Source of the DNA: Saprospiraceae bacterium
Lineage (GTDB): Bacteria > Bacteroidota > Bacteroidia > Chitinophagales > Saprospiraceae
Assembly: GCA_020852155.1 (NCBI GenBank)
Contig: JADZBJ010000091.1
Coordinates: 1-5,764 of the forward strand
DNA length: 5,764 bases
Reading direction: 5' to 3'
The notes under the pieces were generated by a model that saw only the letters and a list, made by a program, of their open reading frames with translations, was not told the DNA's origin and made no database searches. Position numbers and translations under genes: made by a program. How positions within the stretch are numbered: position 1 is the stretch's first letter; each line of letters starts with the position of its first letter. Shown here piece by piece: positions 1 through 5,764 of the stretch.

Positions 1-2396
1 ACGCCCAGCCAGTTGTAGCTGTAGAAAATACCACTGGGTTCGCCTTCTTCAATACGGTTTGAACCCCTGCCGAGGTCGTCAATGGGCTGTTTGTTGTACA
101 GTTTCAGCACCTTGTTCCGGTTGGCTGAAACATTGAGGCGCGTGCTCCAGGTCAAAGCCCTTTTGGATAAAATATCGCCTGTAATGGCCACTTCCAAACC
201 CCGGTTTTGTACCTGACCTACATTTTCAGTAATCACGGAGAAGCCCGAACTGGTCGGCAGCGGACGGCTCAGCAACAGGTCTTTGGTTTGTTTGTCATAG
301 ACATCCACTGAAAGGTTGAGGCGATTGTCCCACAGGCCCAGATCAAGGCCCAGGTTTAACTGTGCGGTGGTTTCCCATTTCAGGTCAGGGTTCGGGATAT
401 TGCTTGGATAGATACCCGGTTGTCCGCCATAAGTGGTTGTACCATACAGTTCCGAAAACAAAAACGGTGAAATATCGTCATTTCCGGTAAGGCCATAACT
501 GGCGCGAAGTTTCAGTTCAGAAACAGGTTTCAGGTTGAAAAACCCTTCCTCCGCAATACGCCATGCGCCCGAAACAGCCGGGAAAAAGCCGTTGCGGTTA
601 TTCTCGCCAAAACGCGAAGAACCGTCCAGACGACCGGAAAAAGTGAACAGGTATTTGTTGTCAAAATTGTAGTTGGCACGGCCAAAAAACGACCGAATAC
701 CGCTTTCAAAACCCGATGAACTGGCTGAAACAATCGTAGATGCCGCATCAATGTATTGCAGCGACGGATCGGCATAATCCTGGGCGCGAATGAATGACGA
801 ACGGTTTTGGTATTTTTCAAAACTGTGACCAGCCATTACGTCAACCTGATGCGCGCCAAAGCCTTTTTGATATTGCAAGGTGTTGTTGGAAACGAGGTTA
901 ATAACGCTGGTCGTCGTTTCAAAACCGAGACCATTGTATTTTGCGCCCTGCACTGTTTTGATGGATTCGTATGCGTGTTCGCGAAAACTCAACACGTCTG
1001 TGCCCCATTTGGTATTAAAAGTCAGGCCGGGCAACAGGCGATAGGTACCATACACATTGCCCACGGTGCGGAATGAAAAATTCTGATTGATGGCTTCGTT
1101 AGCAATGGAAATGGCATTCGAATATGGCCCTTCCTGATTGTATGTACCATCTTCATTGTACACCGGGAAAATGGCGGGTGTCGAAATGCCGTTGGGCAAT
1201 GGGCCATGCAGGGTTTGGTCGCCTTCCACACGATTGGTTTTGGCATAGGTCATCCCAATGCTTGTTCCGATGGTCAGGCGTTGCGACATCCGATGATCCA
1301 CGTTCACGCGGCCGTTCAGGCGCTGATAATCCGTACCGACCAAAATACCATCCTGGCTAAAGTAGTTTCCGCTGAGGAACACCGAAGTTTTGTCATTGCC
1401 GCCCGTAGAAGACAGTTCGTAATTGGCAATAGGAGCCGTTCTGAAAATTTCCTTTTGCCAGTCGGTGTTAATTTTGATGTTGTTGATTTGATCTTGTGAA
1501 AACACTTCCGATTCGGCCAGGTCGTTGCGGTACAACATCCATTCGCGGGCATCCAGCATTTCCTGGCGTTTCCAGGTTTCCTGAACGCCGTAATAGGCAT
1601 TGAAATTGACCACAGACTTGCGATTACCGCCGCGTTTGGTGGTAATAATCACCACGCCATTGGAAGCGCGCGCACCGTAAATGGCCGCAGCAGCAGCGTC
1701 TTTTAACACGCTAATGGACTCAATATCGTTCGGATTCAGGTCTGTCAACGCATTGATCCCCTGGCCCTCGTAACCGATCTGGGCAAAATCGCCGGTGGTC
1801 ACCGGAATGCCGTCAATGACATATAACGGCTGACTGGAACCTCCAATCGAACTCACGCCGCGAATGCGTACTGACATGCCGCCACCGGGCGTACCGGAGT
1901 TTTGGCTGACCAATACGCCGGCTGTTTGTCCTTGCAGGATGCCGTCAATTCCGGGCACGGGCAGGTCTTTCACGTCGGCGGATTTCACTTCGCCGACCGA
2001 GCCGGTCAACAGGGCTTTTTTCTCGGTGCTGTACCCTACGACCACGACTTCTGACAGGGTGGCATTGTCGGGTTCCAGTACCACATCAATCACCGAACGA
2101 CCGTTGATGTCAACCACCATTTTTTGAAAACTGACGTAAGTGAATTCGAGTTGTCGCGCATTATCGCTCACCACAATGCGATAATTGCCATCGGCATCCG
2201 TCACAGCGCCATTGGTAGAGCCGGACTCCAGGATGGTCACGCCCACCAGGGTTTCGCCATTGGGCGAAGTGACTTTGCCGGTAATTATTTTCGTAATATG
2301 CGGTGCGCTGGCGAGCAAAAAATGCGGTAATACAGCGAGGATAGACAGCAGTATTCGACCGCGACGGGGAAGACCCTGAAAAAGAGCAGGCAACAT
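1..2396 (-). CDS. SusC/RagA-family TonB-dependent outer-membrane receptor, 3' part outside the window
   Basis: The minus strand is open from the ATG at 2396-2394 to the window edge, giving 798 codons with no stop. Residues 1-31 look like a signal peptide: Arg11-Arg12, then a hydrophobic stretch (about 15-29), with cleavage near Ala29-Ala31. Residues 38-108 resemble a carboxypeptidase-D-like regulatory beta-sandwich (GKVTSPNGETLVGVTI, then VTDADGNYRI). A TonB-box-like SEVVVVGYST follows at 115-124. The plug runs to about 256 with SusC hallmarks: SGTPGGGMSVRIRG (167-180), LYVIDGIPV (191-199), LKDAAAAAIYGARASNGVV (231-249). The rest is barrel-like sequence rich in aromatic and glycine residues. 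The last visible residues (GEPSGIFYSYNWLG) resemble a motif usually 150-200 residues before the family C-terminus, so the full protein is probably about 950-1000 residues. There is no STN domain, which argues against sigma/anti-sigma signalling. Such receptors take up oligosaccharides or peptides with a SusD lipoprotein, usually encoded just downstream (here off the left edge). The substrate cannot be read from the sequence. An in-frame TAG at 2459-2457 limits the start; only a GTG (2441) is an alternative, and the ATG places the signal peptide better. Confidence 0.95.
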   Translation of the reverse strand, partial: MLPALFQGLPRRGRILLSILAVLPHFLLASAPHITKIITGKVTSPNGETLVGVTILESGSTNGAVTDADGNYRIVVSDNARQLEFTYVSFQKMVVDINGRSVIDVVLEPDNATLSEVVVVGYSTEKKALLTGSVGEVKSADVKDLPVPGIDGILQGQTAGVLVSQNSGTPGGGMSVRIRGVSSIGGSSQPLYVIDGIPVTTGDFAQIGYEGQGINALTDLNPNDIESISVLKDAAAAAIYGARASNGVVIITTKRGGNRKSVVNFNAYYGVQETWKRQEMLDAREWMLYRNDLAESEVFSQDQINNIKINTDWQKEIFRTAPIANYELSSTGGNDKTSVFLSGNYFSQDGILVGTDYQRLNGRVNVDHRMSQRLTIGTSIGMTYAKTNRVEGDQTLHGPLPNGISTPAIFPVYNEDGTYNQEGPYSNAISIANEAINQNFSFRTVGNVYGTYRLLPGLTFNTKWGTDVLSFREHAYESIKTVQGAKYNGLGFETTTSVINLVSNNTLQYQKGFGAHQVDVMAGHSFEKYQNRSSFIRAQDYADPSLQYIDAASTIVSASSSGFESGIRSFFGRANYNFDNKYLFTFSGRLDGSSRFGENNRNGFFPAVSGAWRIAEEGFFNLKPVSELKLRASYGLTGNDDISPFLFSELYGTTTYGGQPGIYPSNIPNPDLKWETTAQLNLGLDLGLWDNRLNLSVDVYDKQTKDLLLSRPLPTSSGFSVITENVGQVQNRGLEVAITGDILSKRALTWSTRLNVSANRNKVLKLYNKQPIDDLGRGSNRIEEGEPSGIFYSYNWLG

Positions 2397-2416
2397 AGAA
2401 GGTTTTTGTGTTCTAA

Positions 2417-2458
2417 AGCGTCGCCAAATGCAGACTTTCACCCGTATGCTGGCTCGCT
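2417..2458 (-). promoter_or_regulatory. Hairpin in the receptor mRNA leader, about 20 nt before the start codon
   Basis: On the minus strand the RNA can fold as AGCG/CGCU (2458-2455 with 2420-2417), a small internal loop, GCCA/UGGC (2453-2450 with 2426-2423), a 3-nt bulge, and GCA/UGC (2449-2447 with 2432-2430). These close a loop containing ACGGGUGAAAGUC. The stem ends 20 nt upstream of the ATG, close enough to influence ribosome access. Individual helices are short, so the fold is plausible rather than certain. The loop resembles no regulatory RNA class I can name securely. Confidence 0.35.
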
Positions 2459-2479
2459 AAAATAATGGTTGAATGGCTC

Positions 2480-2522
2480 GGCAGGGTTTCCTGAACCCGC
2501 CTTGATATACCCGGGCAGGTTC
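2480..2522 (-). promoter_or_regulatory. Candidate bistable RNA element in the receptor leader
   Basis: Read on the minus strand, a central segment GGCGGGUU (2501-2494) has two competing partners. Upstream, AACCUGCC (2521-2514) pairs with it over 8 bp with one G-U, extended by G2522-C2493, closing a 12-nt loop. Downstream, AACCCUGCC (2488-2480) pairs with it over 8 bp with one bulged U, closing the 5-nt loop CAGGA. The two stems exclude each other, and the partner segments are near-copies of one another. This arrangement is typical of attenuators and riboswitch expression platforms. No U-tract follows either stem, so any control would more likely act on translation or RNA stability than on termination. 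Partial likeness to the 3' half of a TPP riboswitch does not hold up in detail. Confidence 0.4.
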
Positions 2523-2525
2523 TAA

Positions 2526-2544
2526 GAGTGTGTTCGGGAATTGG
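2526..2544 (+). repeat. Left terminal inverted repeat of the palindromic element
   Basis: GAGTGTGTTCGGGAATTGG is the exact reverse complement of 2666-2684. The base outside it (A2525) also pairs with T2685, so the perfect match is 20 bp if the flank is counted. Confidence 0.85.
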
Positions 2545-2665
2545 ATTTTGGCCTGCTCTCGAAAAATTTAATTCTGCTCGGCGTTAAAATTTTCGCCTTA
2601 GAACCCGGCTAAGACTGCAAATTTTGCCTTGATCAAAATCAAATTTTGCCTCGTTCGGCACAAAC

Positions 2666-2684
2666 CCAATTCCCGAACACACTC
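2666..2684 (-). repeat. Right terminal inverted repeat of the palindromic element
   Basis: This is the exact 19-bp inverted copy of 2526-2544. It ends about 6 bp from the -7 box of the predicted receptor promoter, so the element sits immediately downstream of that promoter. Confidence 0.85.
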
Positions 2685-2690
2685 TAAAGG

Positions 2691-2720
2691 CAAAGTTAAC
2701 AATATGTTTGAACGAGACAA
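2691..2720 (-). promoter_or_regulatory. Predicted Bacteroidota-type promoter for the SusC-like receptor
   Basis: On the minus strand, TTG (2720-2718) is followed after exactly 19 bases by TAACTTTG (2698-2691). This fits the Bacteroidota housekeeping consensus of a -33 TTG and a -7 TAnnTTTG with about 19 bases between them. Transcription would start near 2684-2688, at the outer edge of the palindromic element, giving a leader of about 290 nt. I saw no other TAnnTTTG on this strand between 2397 and 2760, although a degenerate promoter inside the element is possible. Confidence 0.5.
2703..2710 (+). promoter_or_regulatory. -7-like box facing the PBP gene
   Basis: TATGTTTG matches TAnnTTTG on the plus strand, but no TTG lies 17-23 bases upstream, so the promoter is incomplete. 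It is the only match I found between 2690 and 2923. It would leave a leader of about 200 nt. It lies inside the spacer of the minus-strand promoter, so the two could compete for polymerase. Confidence 0.25.
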
Positions 2721-2860
2721 CCGGAGTTCCGGGAAATTTAGCCTGGGTGTGCAGCAGGCCGCTTAAACAGCACCCTCCCCCGATCTTTCAAAAACTTTTT
2801 CCACTTCAAGCGCAATTTTCAGGTAATTTCTTGGTTTTTTTGCCCCTGAAAAGCATCCTT

Positions 2861-2881
2861 CAGGCGGGCTTGCCTGTTTTT
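2861..2881 (+). terminator. Weak terminator-like hairpin upstream of the PBP start
   Basis: CAGGC (2861-2865) and GCCTG (2872-2876) form a 5-bp stem with a 6-nt loop, directly followed by TTTTT (2877-2881). The stem is short for an intrinsic terminator. It ends 43 bases before the PBP ATG. If real, it would be an attenuator or a barrier to read-through from the left; it may equally be chance. Confidence 0.2.
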
Positions 2882-2923
2882 CACCAATAGCCCTCACACC
2901 GAACCAGACAAATCACTGCACAC

Positions 2924-5560
2924 ATGGAGCCTCAACACCTGATTTCTTACAAGGCCGCACTACAACAAAAACGCGATCCGGCATACCGCCGCATTGTGCG
3001 TTGGATGTGGCGATTGATGGCGCTGGGGATTGTCGGTGTTTTGACCGTTTTTCTCATCATTAATTTCACGGCTATTCCTTCCTTCCGGGAATTGGAAGAT
3101 CCCAACTCGGCCGTGGCCAGTGAAGTCCTGGCCAATAATAATGAGGTTTTAGGCCGTTATTACATTGAAAATCGCGTACCGGTAGATTACGAAGACCTGA
3201 GTCCGCATTTGGTCAATGCGCTGATTTCCACGGAAGACCTGCGTTATCGCGAGCACTGCGGTATTGACATTAAAGCCGTTGCACGCGTGGTGTTCCGTAC
3301 CATTTTAATGGCCGACCAGAGCAGCGGCGGTGGTTCGACCATCACTCAGCAGTTGGCTAAAATGTTGTATTCCGACCGCGATTTTGTCGGAATGGGGCCA
3401 CTACAAAAGACAGGCAAACTCGTGTACATGAAATTGCGCGAGTGGATTACCGCCGTCAAATTAGAGCGCAGTTACACGAAAGAGGAGATCATCGCGATGT
3501 ACCTCAATCAGTTTAATTTCATCAACAACGCATACGGCATCCATGCCGCCGCTGAAATTTATTTCGGCAAAACACCCCAAACCGTCACTGTGCAGGAGGC
3601 GGCCGTCCTGATCGGCATGCTCAACAACCCGTCGTATTACAACCCGAATCGCTTCCCCGACCGTACCATCCGCCGCCGCTGGACGGTACTCTCACGCATG
3701 CGTGACAGCGGATTCCTGACCGAAGCGCAATTTGACAGCATCAAGGTGCTAAAATTAGACATGAGCCGCTTCAAAAAGGTCAACTTCACCGACGACAAAG
3801 CGCCTTACCTCTGCGCAGAGCTGAAAAAAGACCTGGAAACCATCCTGCAAATGCCTGAGTGCCGCCGCCCCGATGGCAGCATGTATGATTACTACAAAGA
3901 CGGACTGAAAATTTACACCACCATTGATCCTGCCTATCAGCAACATGCCGAAGAAGCCATGCAGGAGCACATGAAAAAAATTCAGGGCCGATTCTTTCAG
4001 GTATGGCGCGGGCGCGACCCGTGGCGCTATAAAGGTTCGGAAACCACCGATGATGAAATTGCCAGCCGCCAGTCGGCTTTCCGGCGACTCATTCGGGAAA
4101 GCGACCGCTACCAATCGCTTCGACCCAAATATTTCGATGCGCTCGAAGCCAAAATCAAGGAAGATTTTGACTTTAACCTCCGCGACATAGACATTGAGCG
4201 AATGCTGGAGGAGGAGAAAAAACCAGGTTCTATCAGCAAATTAGTGGGCAAACAATTGGTCACCGCCAGCCAGTCGGCCGCCTATCGCCGAATCATGAAC
4301 AGCAAGGACTGGACAGCCATCAAGAATCAATACACGGGCTTGCAGGCCAATGTGAAAAAACAGATGGAAACGCCCGTCAAAATGAAGGTATTCAGCTGGT
4401 CAGGCAAGAATTTCGAACGCGACACTTTCATGTCGCCCCGCGACAGCATTCGCTACCACCGCATGTTCCTGCAAACAGGTATGCTGGCTGTTGACCCAAC
4501 AACTTCAGAAGTCAAGGCATGGGTGGGCGGCATTAATTTCAAATATTTCCAGTACGATCACATCCGCAGCAACCGTCAGGTGGGTTCGACTTTTAAACCC
4601 TTTGTTTACGCCACGGCCATCGCGCAACAAGGCATCAGCCCCTGTTTTGAAATTTACGACAACGCCGTGACGATTCCGGCGCATTACATGAATTTCCAGC
4701 ACTCGACAGACTGGACGCCTAAAAACTCGACAGGCACTTACTCCGGCGCGCGCATGAACCTGTTTTCGGCCCTGAAAAACTCGGTCAATACGGCTTCGGC
4801 CTATTTGATGAAACAATTAGGCGATACGCGGCCGATCACTGGCCTCTGCCATAACATGGGCATAGACTCAACCGAACGACGCATTCCTGAAGGATCGCCC
4901 GCCATTTGCCTTGGCGCTGCCGACCTTAAAGTCTGGGAAATGGCAGGCGCTTATGCCACTTTCGCGAATAAAGGCATGTTTTCAGAGCCTTTTGTCATTC
5001 GAAAAATTGAAGACAAAAACGGAAGGGTAATCTATCGAAGCATTCCCGAAGAACGCGCTGCACTGCCCGCCAATGCCAACTGGGTTATGCTCGAAATGCT
5101 GAAATACAACGTCAAGGGAGCGCCGGGTATCGGCAGCCTTAAAAGTGAAATTGGCGGTAAAACAGGCACAACCAACGACTACACCGACGGCTGGTTTATG
5201 GGCGTAACGCCCCGATTGGTCGTGGGTACCTGGGTGGGCGGCGAAGACCGCTGGATCAGATTCCTGAGTCTGGCCGACGGACAAGGTGCAAAAATGGCCA
5301 GACCAATCTGTGCTTCGTTCCTTCAAAAATTAGAAAAAGACCCCAAATCAGGCTACGACTACAATGCCCGTTTTGTCAAACCAACCGGCGATCTGGGCAT
5401 CACCATGGACTGCGCAGCATACCACGGCGCAGAAACTCCCGACGGGAATAGTGACGACGAGTCTTTTTCACCCGATATTTACGGCGACGAAGACACACCA
5501 CCGCCCACGGGCGACAAGAAAAAGAAAACCGACGACGGGTTTGGAGATGAGGACAACTAA
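2924..5560 (+). CDS. mrcA: Bifunctional class A penicillin-binding protein 1A (GT51 glycosyltransferase plus transpeptidase)
   Basis: This 878-residue inner-membrane enzyme polymerises lipid II into glycan strands and crosslinks the peptides in the periplasm. Residues 1-30 are a basic cytoplasmic tail, about 31-49 a single membrane anchor. The GT51 domain (about 75-255) shows STED with catalytic Glu104 and His111, GGGSTITQQLAK (135-146), LERSYTKEEIIAMYLNQ (180-196, second acidic site region) and NAYGIHAAAEIYFGK (202-216). The transpeptidase part begins at KIYTTIDP (329-336), is interrupted by a charged insert (about 345-510), and carries all three active-site motifs: nucleophile Ser555 in STFK (555-558), SVN (620-622), KTGT (746-749). 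The tail after about 838 is acidic and lysine-rich, ending GDEDN. The length is normal for PBP1A in this phylum. All catalytic motifs are intact, so it should be active and beta-lactam sensitive. An in-frame TAG at 2888-2890 leaves this ATG as the first start; there is no Shine-Dalgarno, as usual in Bacteroidota. It seems monocistronic, followed at once by repeats. The gene symbol is by family analogy. Confidence 0.96.
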   Translation: MEPQHLISYKAALQQKRDPAYRRIVRWMWRLMALGIVGVLTVFLIINFTAIPSFRELEDPNSAVASEVLANNNEVLGRYYIENRVPVDYEDLSPHLVNALISTEDLRYREHCGIDIKAVARVVFRTILMADQSSGGGSTITQQLAKMLYSDRDFVGMGPLQKTGKLVYMKLREWITAVKLERSYTKEEIIAMYLNQFNFINNAYGIHAAAEIYFGKTPQTVTVQEAAVLIGMLNNPSYYNPNRFPDRTIRRRWTVLSRMRDSGFLTEAQFDSIKVLKLDMSRFKKVNFTDDKAPYLCAELKKDLETILQMPECRRPDGSMYDYYKDGLKIYTTIDPAYQQHAEEAMQEHMKKIQGRFFQVWRGRDPWRYKGSETTDDEIASRQSAFRRLIRESDRYQSLRPKYFDALEAKIKEDFDFNLRDIDIERMLEEEKKPGSISKLVGKQLVTASQSAAYRRIMNSKDWTAIKNQYTGLQANVKKQMETPVKMKVFSWSGKNFERDTFMSPRDSIRYHRMFLQTGMLAVDPTTSEVKAWVGGINFKYFQYDHIRSNRQVGSTFKPFVYATAIAQQGISPCFEIYDNAVTIPAHYMNFQHSTDWTPKNSTGTYSGARMNLFSALKNSVNTASAYLMKQLGDTRPITGLCHNMGIDSTERRIPEGSPAICLGAADLKVWEMAGAYATFANKGMFSEPFVIRKIEDKNGRVIYRSIPEERAALPANANWVMLEMLKYNVKGAPGIGSLKSEIGGKTGTTNDYTDGWFMGVTPRLVVGTWVGGEDRWIRFLSLADGQGAKMARPICASFLQKLEKDPKSGYDYNARFVKPTGDLGITMDCAAYHGAETPDGNSDDESFSPDIYGDEDTPPPTGDKKKKTDDGFGDEDN

Positions 5561-5609
5561 ACGCGGGTGACGCGGATTTGCGCGGATATGACGGATTTAC
5601 GCGGATTTA

Positions 5610-5701
5610 CTTAACGCGGATTTGCGCGGATTTTTTCTGATTTGCGCGAATTTTCCTTAACGCGCATTTGCGCGGATTTTTTCGGATTTGCGCGGATTTT
5701 C
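5610..5701 (+). repeat. Tandem duplication of a 46-bp unit
   Basis: Positions 5610-5655 and 5656-5701 are two adjacent 46-bp copies starting CTTAACGCG and ending ATTTTC. They differ at three positions (5619/5665, 5638/5684, 5649/5695), so 43 of 46 bases agree. Each copy contains three or four of the basic GCG(G/C)ATTT-type motifs, so the duplication is a second-order repeat built on the shorter unit. Confidence 0.85.
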
Positions 5702-5737
5702 CTTAGTGTCTCTTAGTGAAACCTTAGTGCCTTAGTG
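5702..5737 (+). repeat. Cluster of four CTTAGTG heptamers
   Basis: Exact CTTAGTG copies start at 5702, 5712, 5723 and 5731, separated by 3, 4 and 1 bases. The cluster abuts the 46-bp tandem copies, whose units also start with CTTA. The spacing is too short and irregular for a CRISPR or a phased operator array. Confidence 0.8.
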
Positions 5738-5764
5738 GTAAAAACGCGGATGACACGGACATAA

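Larger units (their letters stand above)
2526..2684. mobile_element. MITE-like palindromic (foldback) element
   Basis: The 159-bp segment begins and ends with a perfect 19-bp inverted repeat and is flanked by TAA on both sides (2523-2525 and 2685-2687), as expected of a 3-bp target duplication. The flanking TAA is weak evidence because it nearly continues the palindrome. Its exact midpoint, 2605, is also the centre of a small hairpin, CTTAG-(7-nt loop)-CTAAG at 2597-2613. Between the ends and the centre, a hand comparison without gaps gives 28 of 52 positions complementary, so the two arms look like diverged halves of one long palindrome. It has no coding capacity. The TNA target and the GAG-starting ends recall the IS1031 group of the IS5 family, so it may be a non-autonomous derivative mobilised in trans. 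The parent element is not in the window. A long bidirectional terminator is an alternative, but neither arm ends in a clear U-tract. Confidence 0.6.
2397..2923. other. Divergent intergenic region, 527 bp, no credible gene
   Basis: This spacer separates the start codons of the minus-strand receptor and the plus-strand PBP, so both promoters should lie in it or nearby. From left to right it holds the receptor leader with hairpins (2417-2522), a palindromic MITE-like element (2526-2684), a minus-strand promoter (2691-2720) overlapping a plus-strand -7-like box (2703-2710), and a PBP leader (2711-2923). The PBP leader holds several small inverted repeats: CCGGA-GT-TCCGG (2721-2732), GCCTG/CAGGC (2741-2745 with 2755-2759), TTTTCAGG/CCTGAAAA (2816-2823 with 2845-2852) and a terminator-like hairpin (2861-2881). 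The only open frame of note, 2708-2890, has no recognisable features and no sign of being a gene. Confidence 0.85.
5561..5764. repeat. Non-coding short-repeat block behind the PBP gene
   Basis: From the base after the PBP stop codon to the window end, the sequence consists almost wholly of variants of CGCGGATTT(G/A), spaced by short T-rich or CTTA linkers, then a CTTAGTG cluster, then a return to CGCGGAT and CACGGAC. I count about ten CGCGGAT-like copies by eye. There is no coding frame and no clear intrinsic terminator. The block may run past the right edge. Similar dispersed short repeats are common between genes in large Bacteroidota genomes; their function is unknown to me. Confidence 0.8.

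Noticed and set aside
530..2379. Several open frames of 60-100 codons on both strands across the receptor region
   Set aside because: They all overlap the uninterrupted receptor frame, whose SusC motifs are unmistakable, and they lie in other frames.
2439..2441. Upstream GTG start for the receptor
   Set aside because: It would add 15 residues ahead of the signal peptide and lies inside the leader hairpin; the ATG at 2396 gives a normal signal peptide.
2417..2490. Cobalamin riboswitch (B12-box-like TTCAGGAAACCCTGCC and a GGGTGAAAGTC segment on the minus strand)
   Set aside because: The order of the two segments is the reverse of that in cobalamin riboswitches, and the remaining core motifs are absent.
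2480..2522. TPP riboswitch (resemblance of GAACCTG...CGGGTATAT...GGCG...AGGAAA on the minus strand to the 3' half of a THI element)
   Set aside because: The CC strand needed to pair with GG around the UAAU motif is missing, the GCGxAGGGA stretch is broken by GGUUC, and no CUGAGA half is present on the other side of the palindromic element.
2708..2890. 60-codon open frame on the plus strand between the palindrome and the PBP
   Set aside because: No recognisable domain, no ribosome-binding context, low-complexity content, and it covers the likely leader of the PBP.
3755..4114. 119-codon open frame antisense to the PBP gene
   Set aside because: It lies wholly within a clearly coding gene on the other strand and shows no protein family features; shadow frames of this length are expected at this base composition.
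5561..5764. CRISPR array
   Set aside because: Repeat units are short, degenerate and contiguous, with no constant-length unique spacers and no cas genes in view.

Overview
The window looks like a chromosomal segment from a member of the Bacteroidota, with roughly balanced base composition. The evidence is a SusC/RagA-type TonB-dependent outer-membrane receptor, a PBP1A with the long charged inter-domain insert seen in this phylum, start codons without a Shine-Dalgarno sequence, and a promoter of the TTG-N19-TAnnTTTG type used by Bacteroidota. Placement below phylum level is a guess (a Saprospiria- or Cytophagia-like environmental lineage) and cannot be settled from this sequence.

Layout: positions 2396 down to 1 (minus strand) are one uninterrupted reading frame. 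It encodes the first 798 residues of a SusC-like receptor whose C-terminus lies beyond the left edge. Positions 2397-2923 are a 527-bp divergent intergenic region and the most unusual part of the window. From the receptor outward it holds a hairpin next to the receptor start, an element with two mutually exclusive 8-9 bp stems, a 159-bp palindromic MITE-like element with perfect 19-bp terminal inverted repeats flanked by TAA, and a good minus-strand promoter just outside that element. Positions 2924-5560 (plus strand) encode a complete 878-residue bifunctional class A penicillin-binding protein. Positions 5561-5764 are a non-coding block of two short-repeat families (CGCGGATTT-type and CTTAGTG-type).

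The two genes are transcribed divergently and need not share a function: one imports a nutrient (probably glycan- or peptide-derived) across the outer membrane, the other builds peptidoglycan. The main idea from this window concerns the receptor leader. The predicted promoter would start transcription at the edge of the palindromic element, so the whole foldback plus the switch-like hairpins would lie in a 5' UTR of about 290 nt. This is inference from hand reading and needs RNA evidence.
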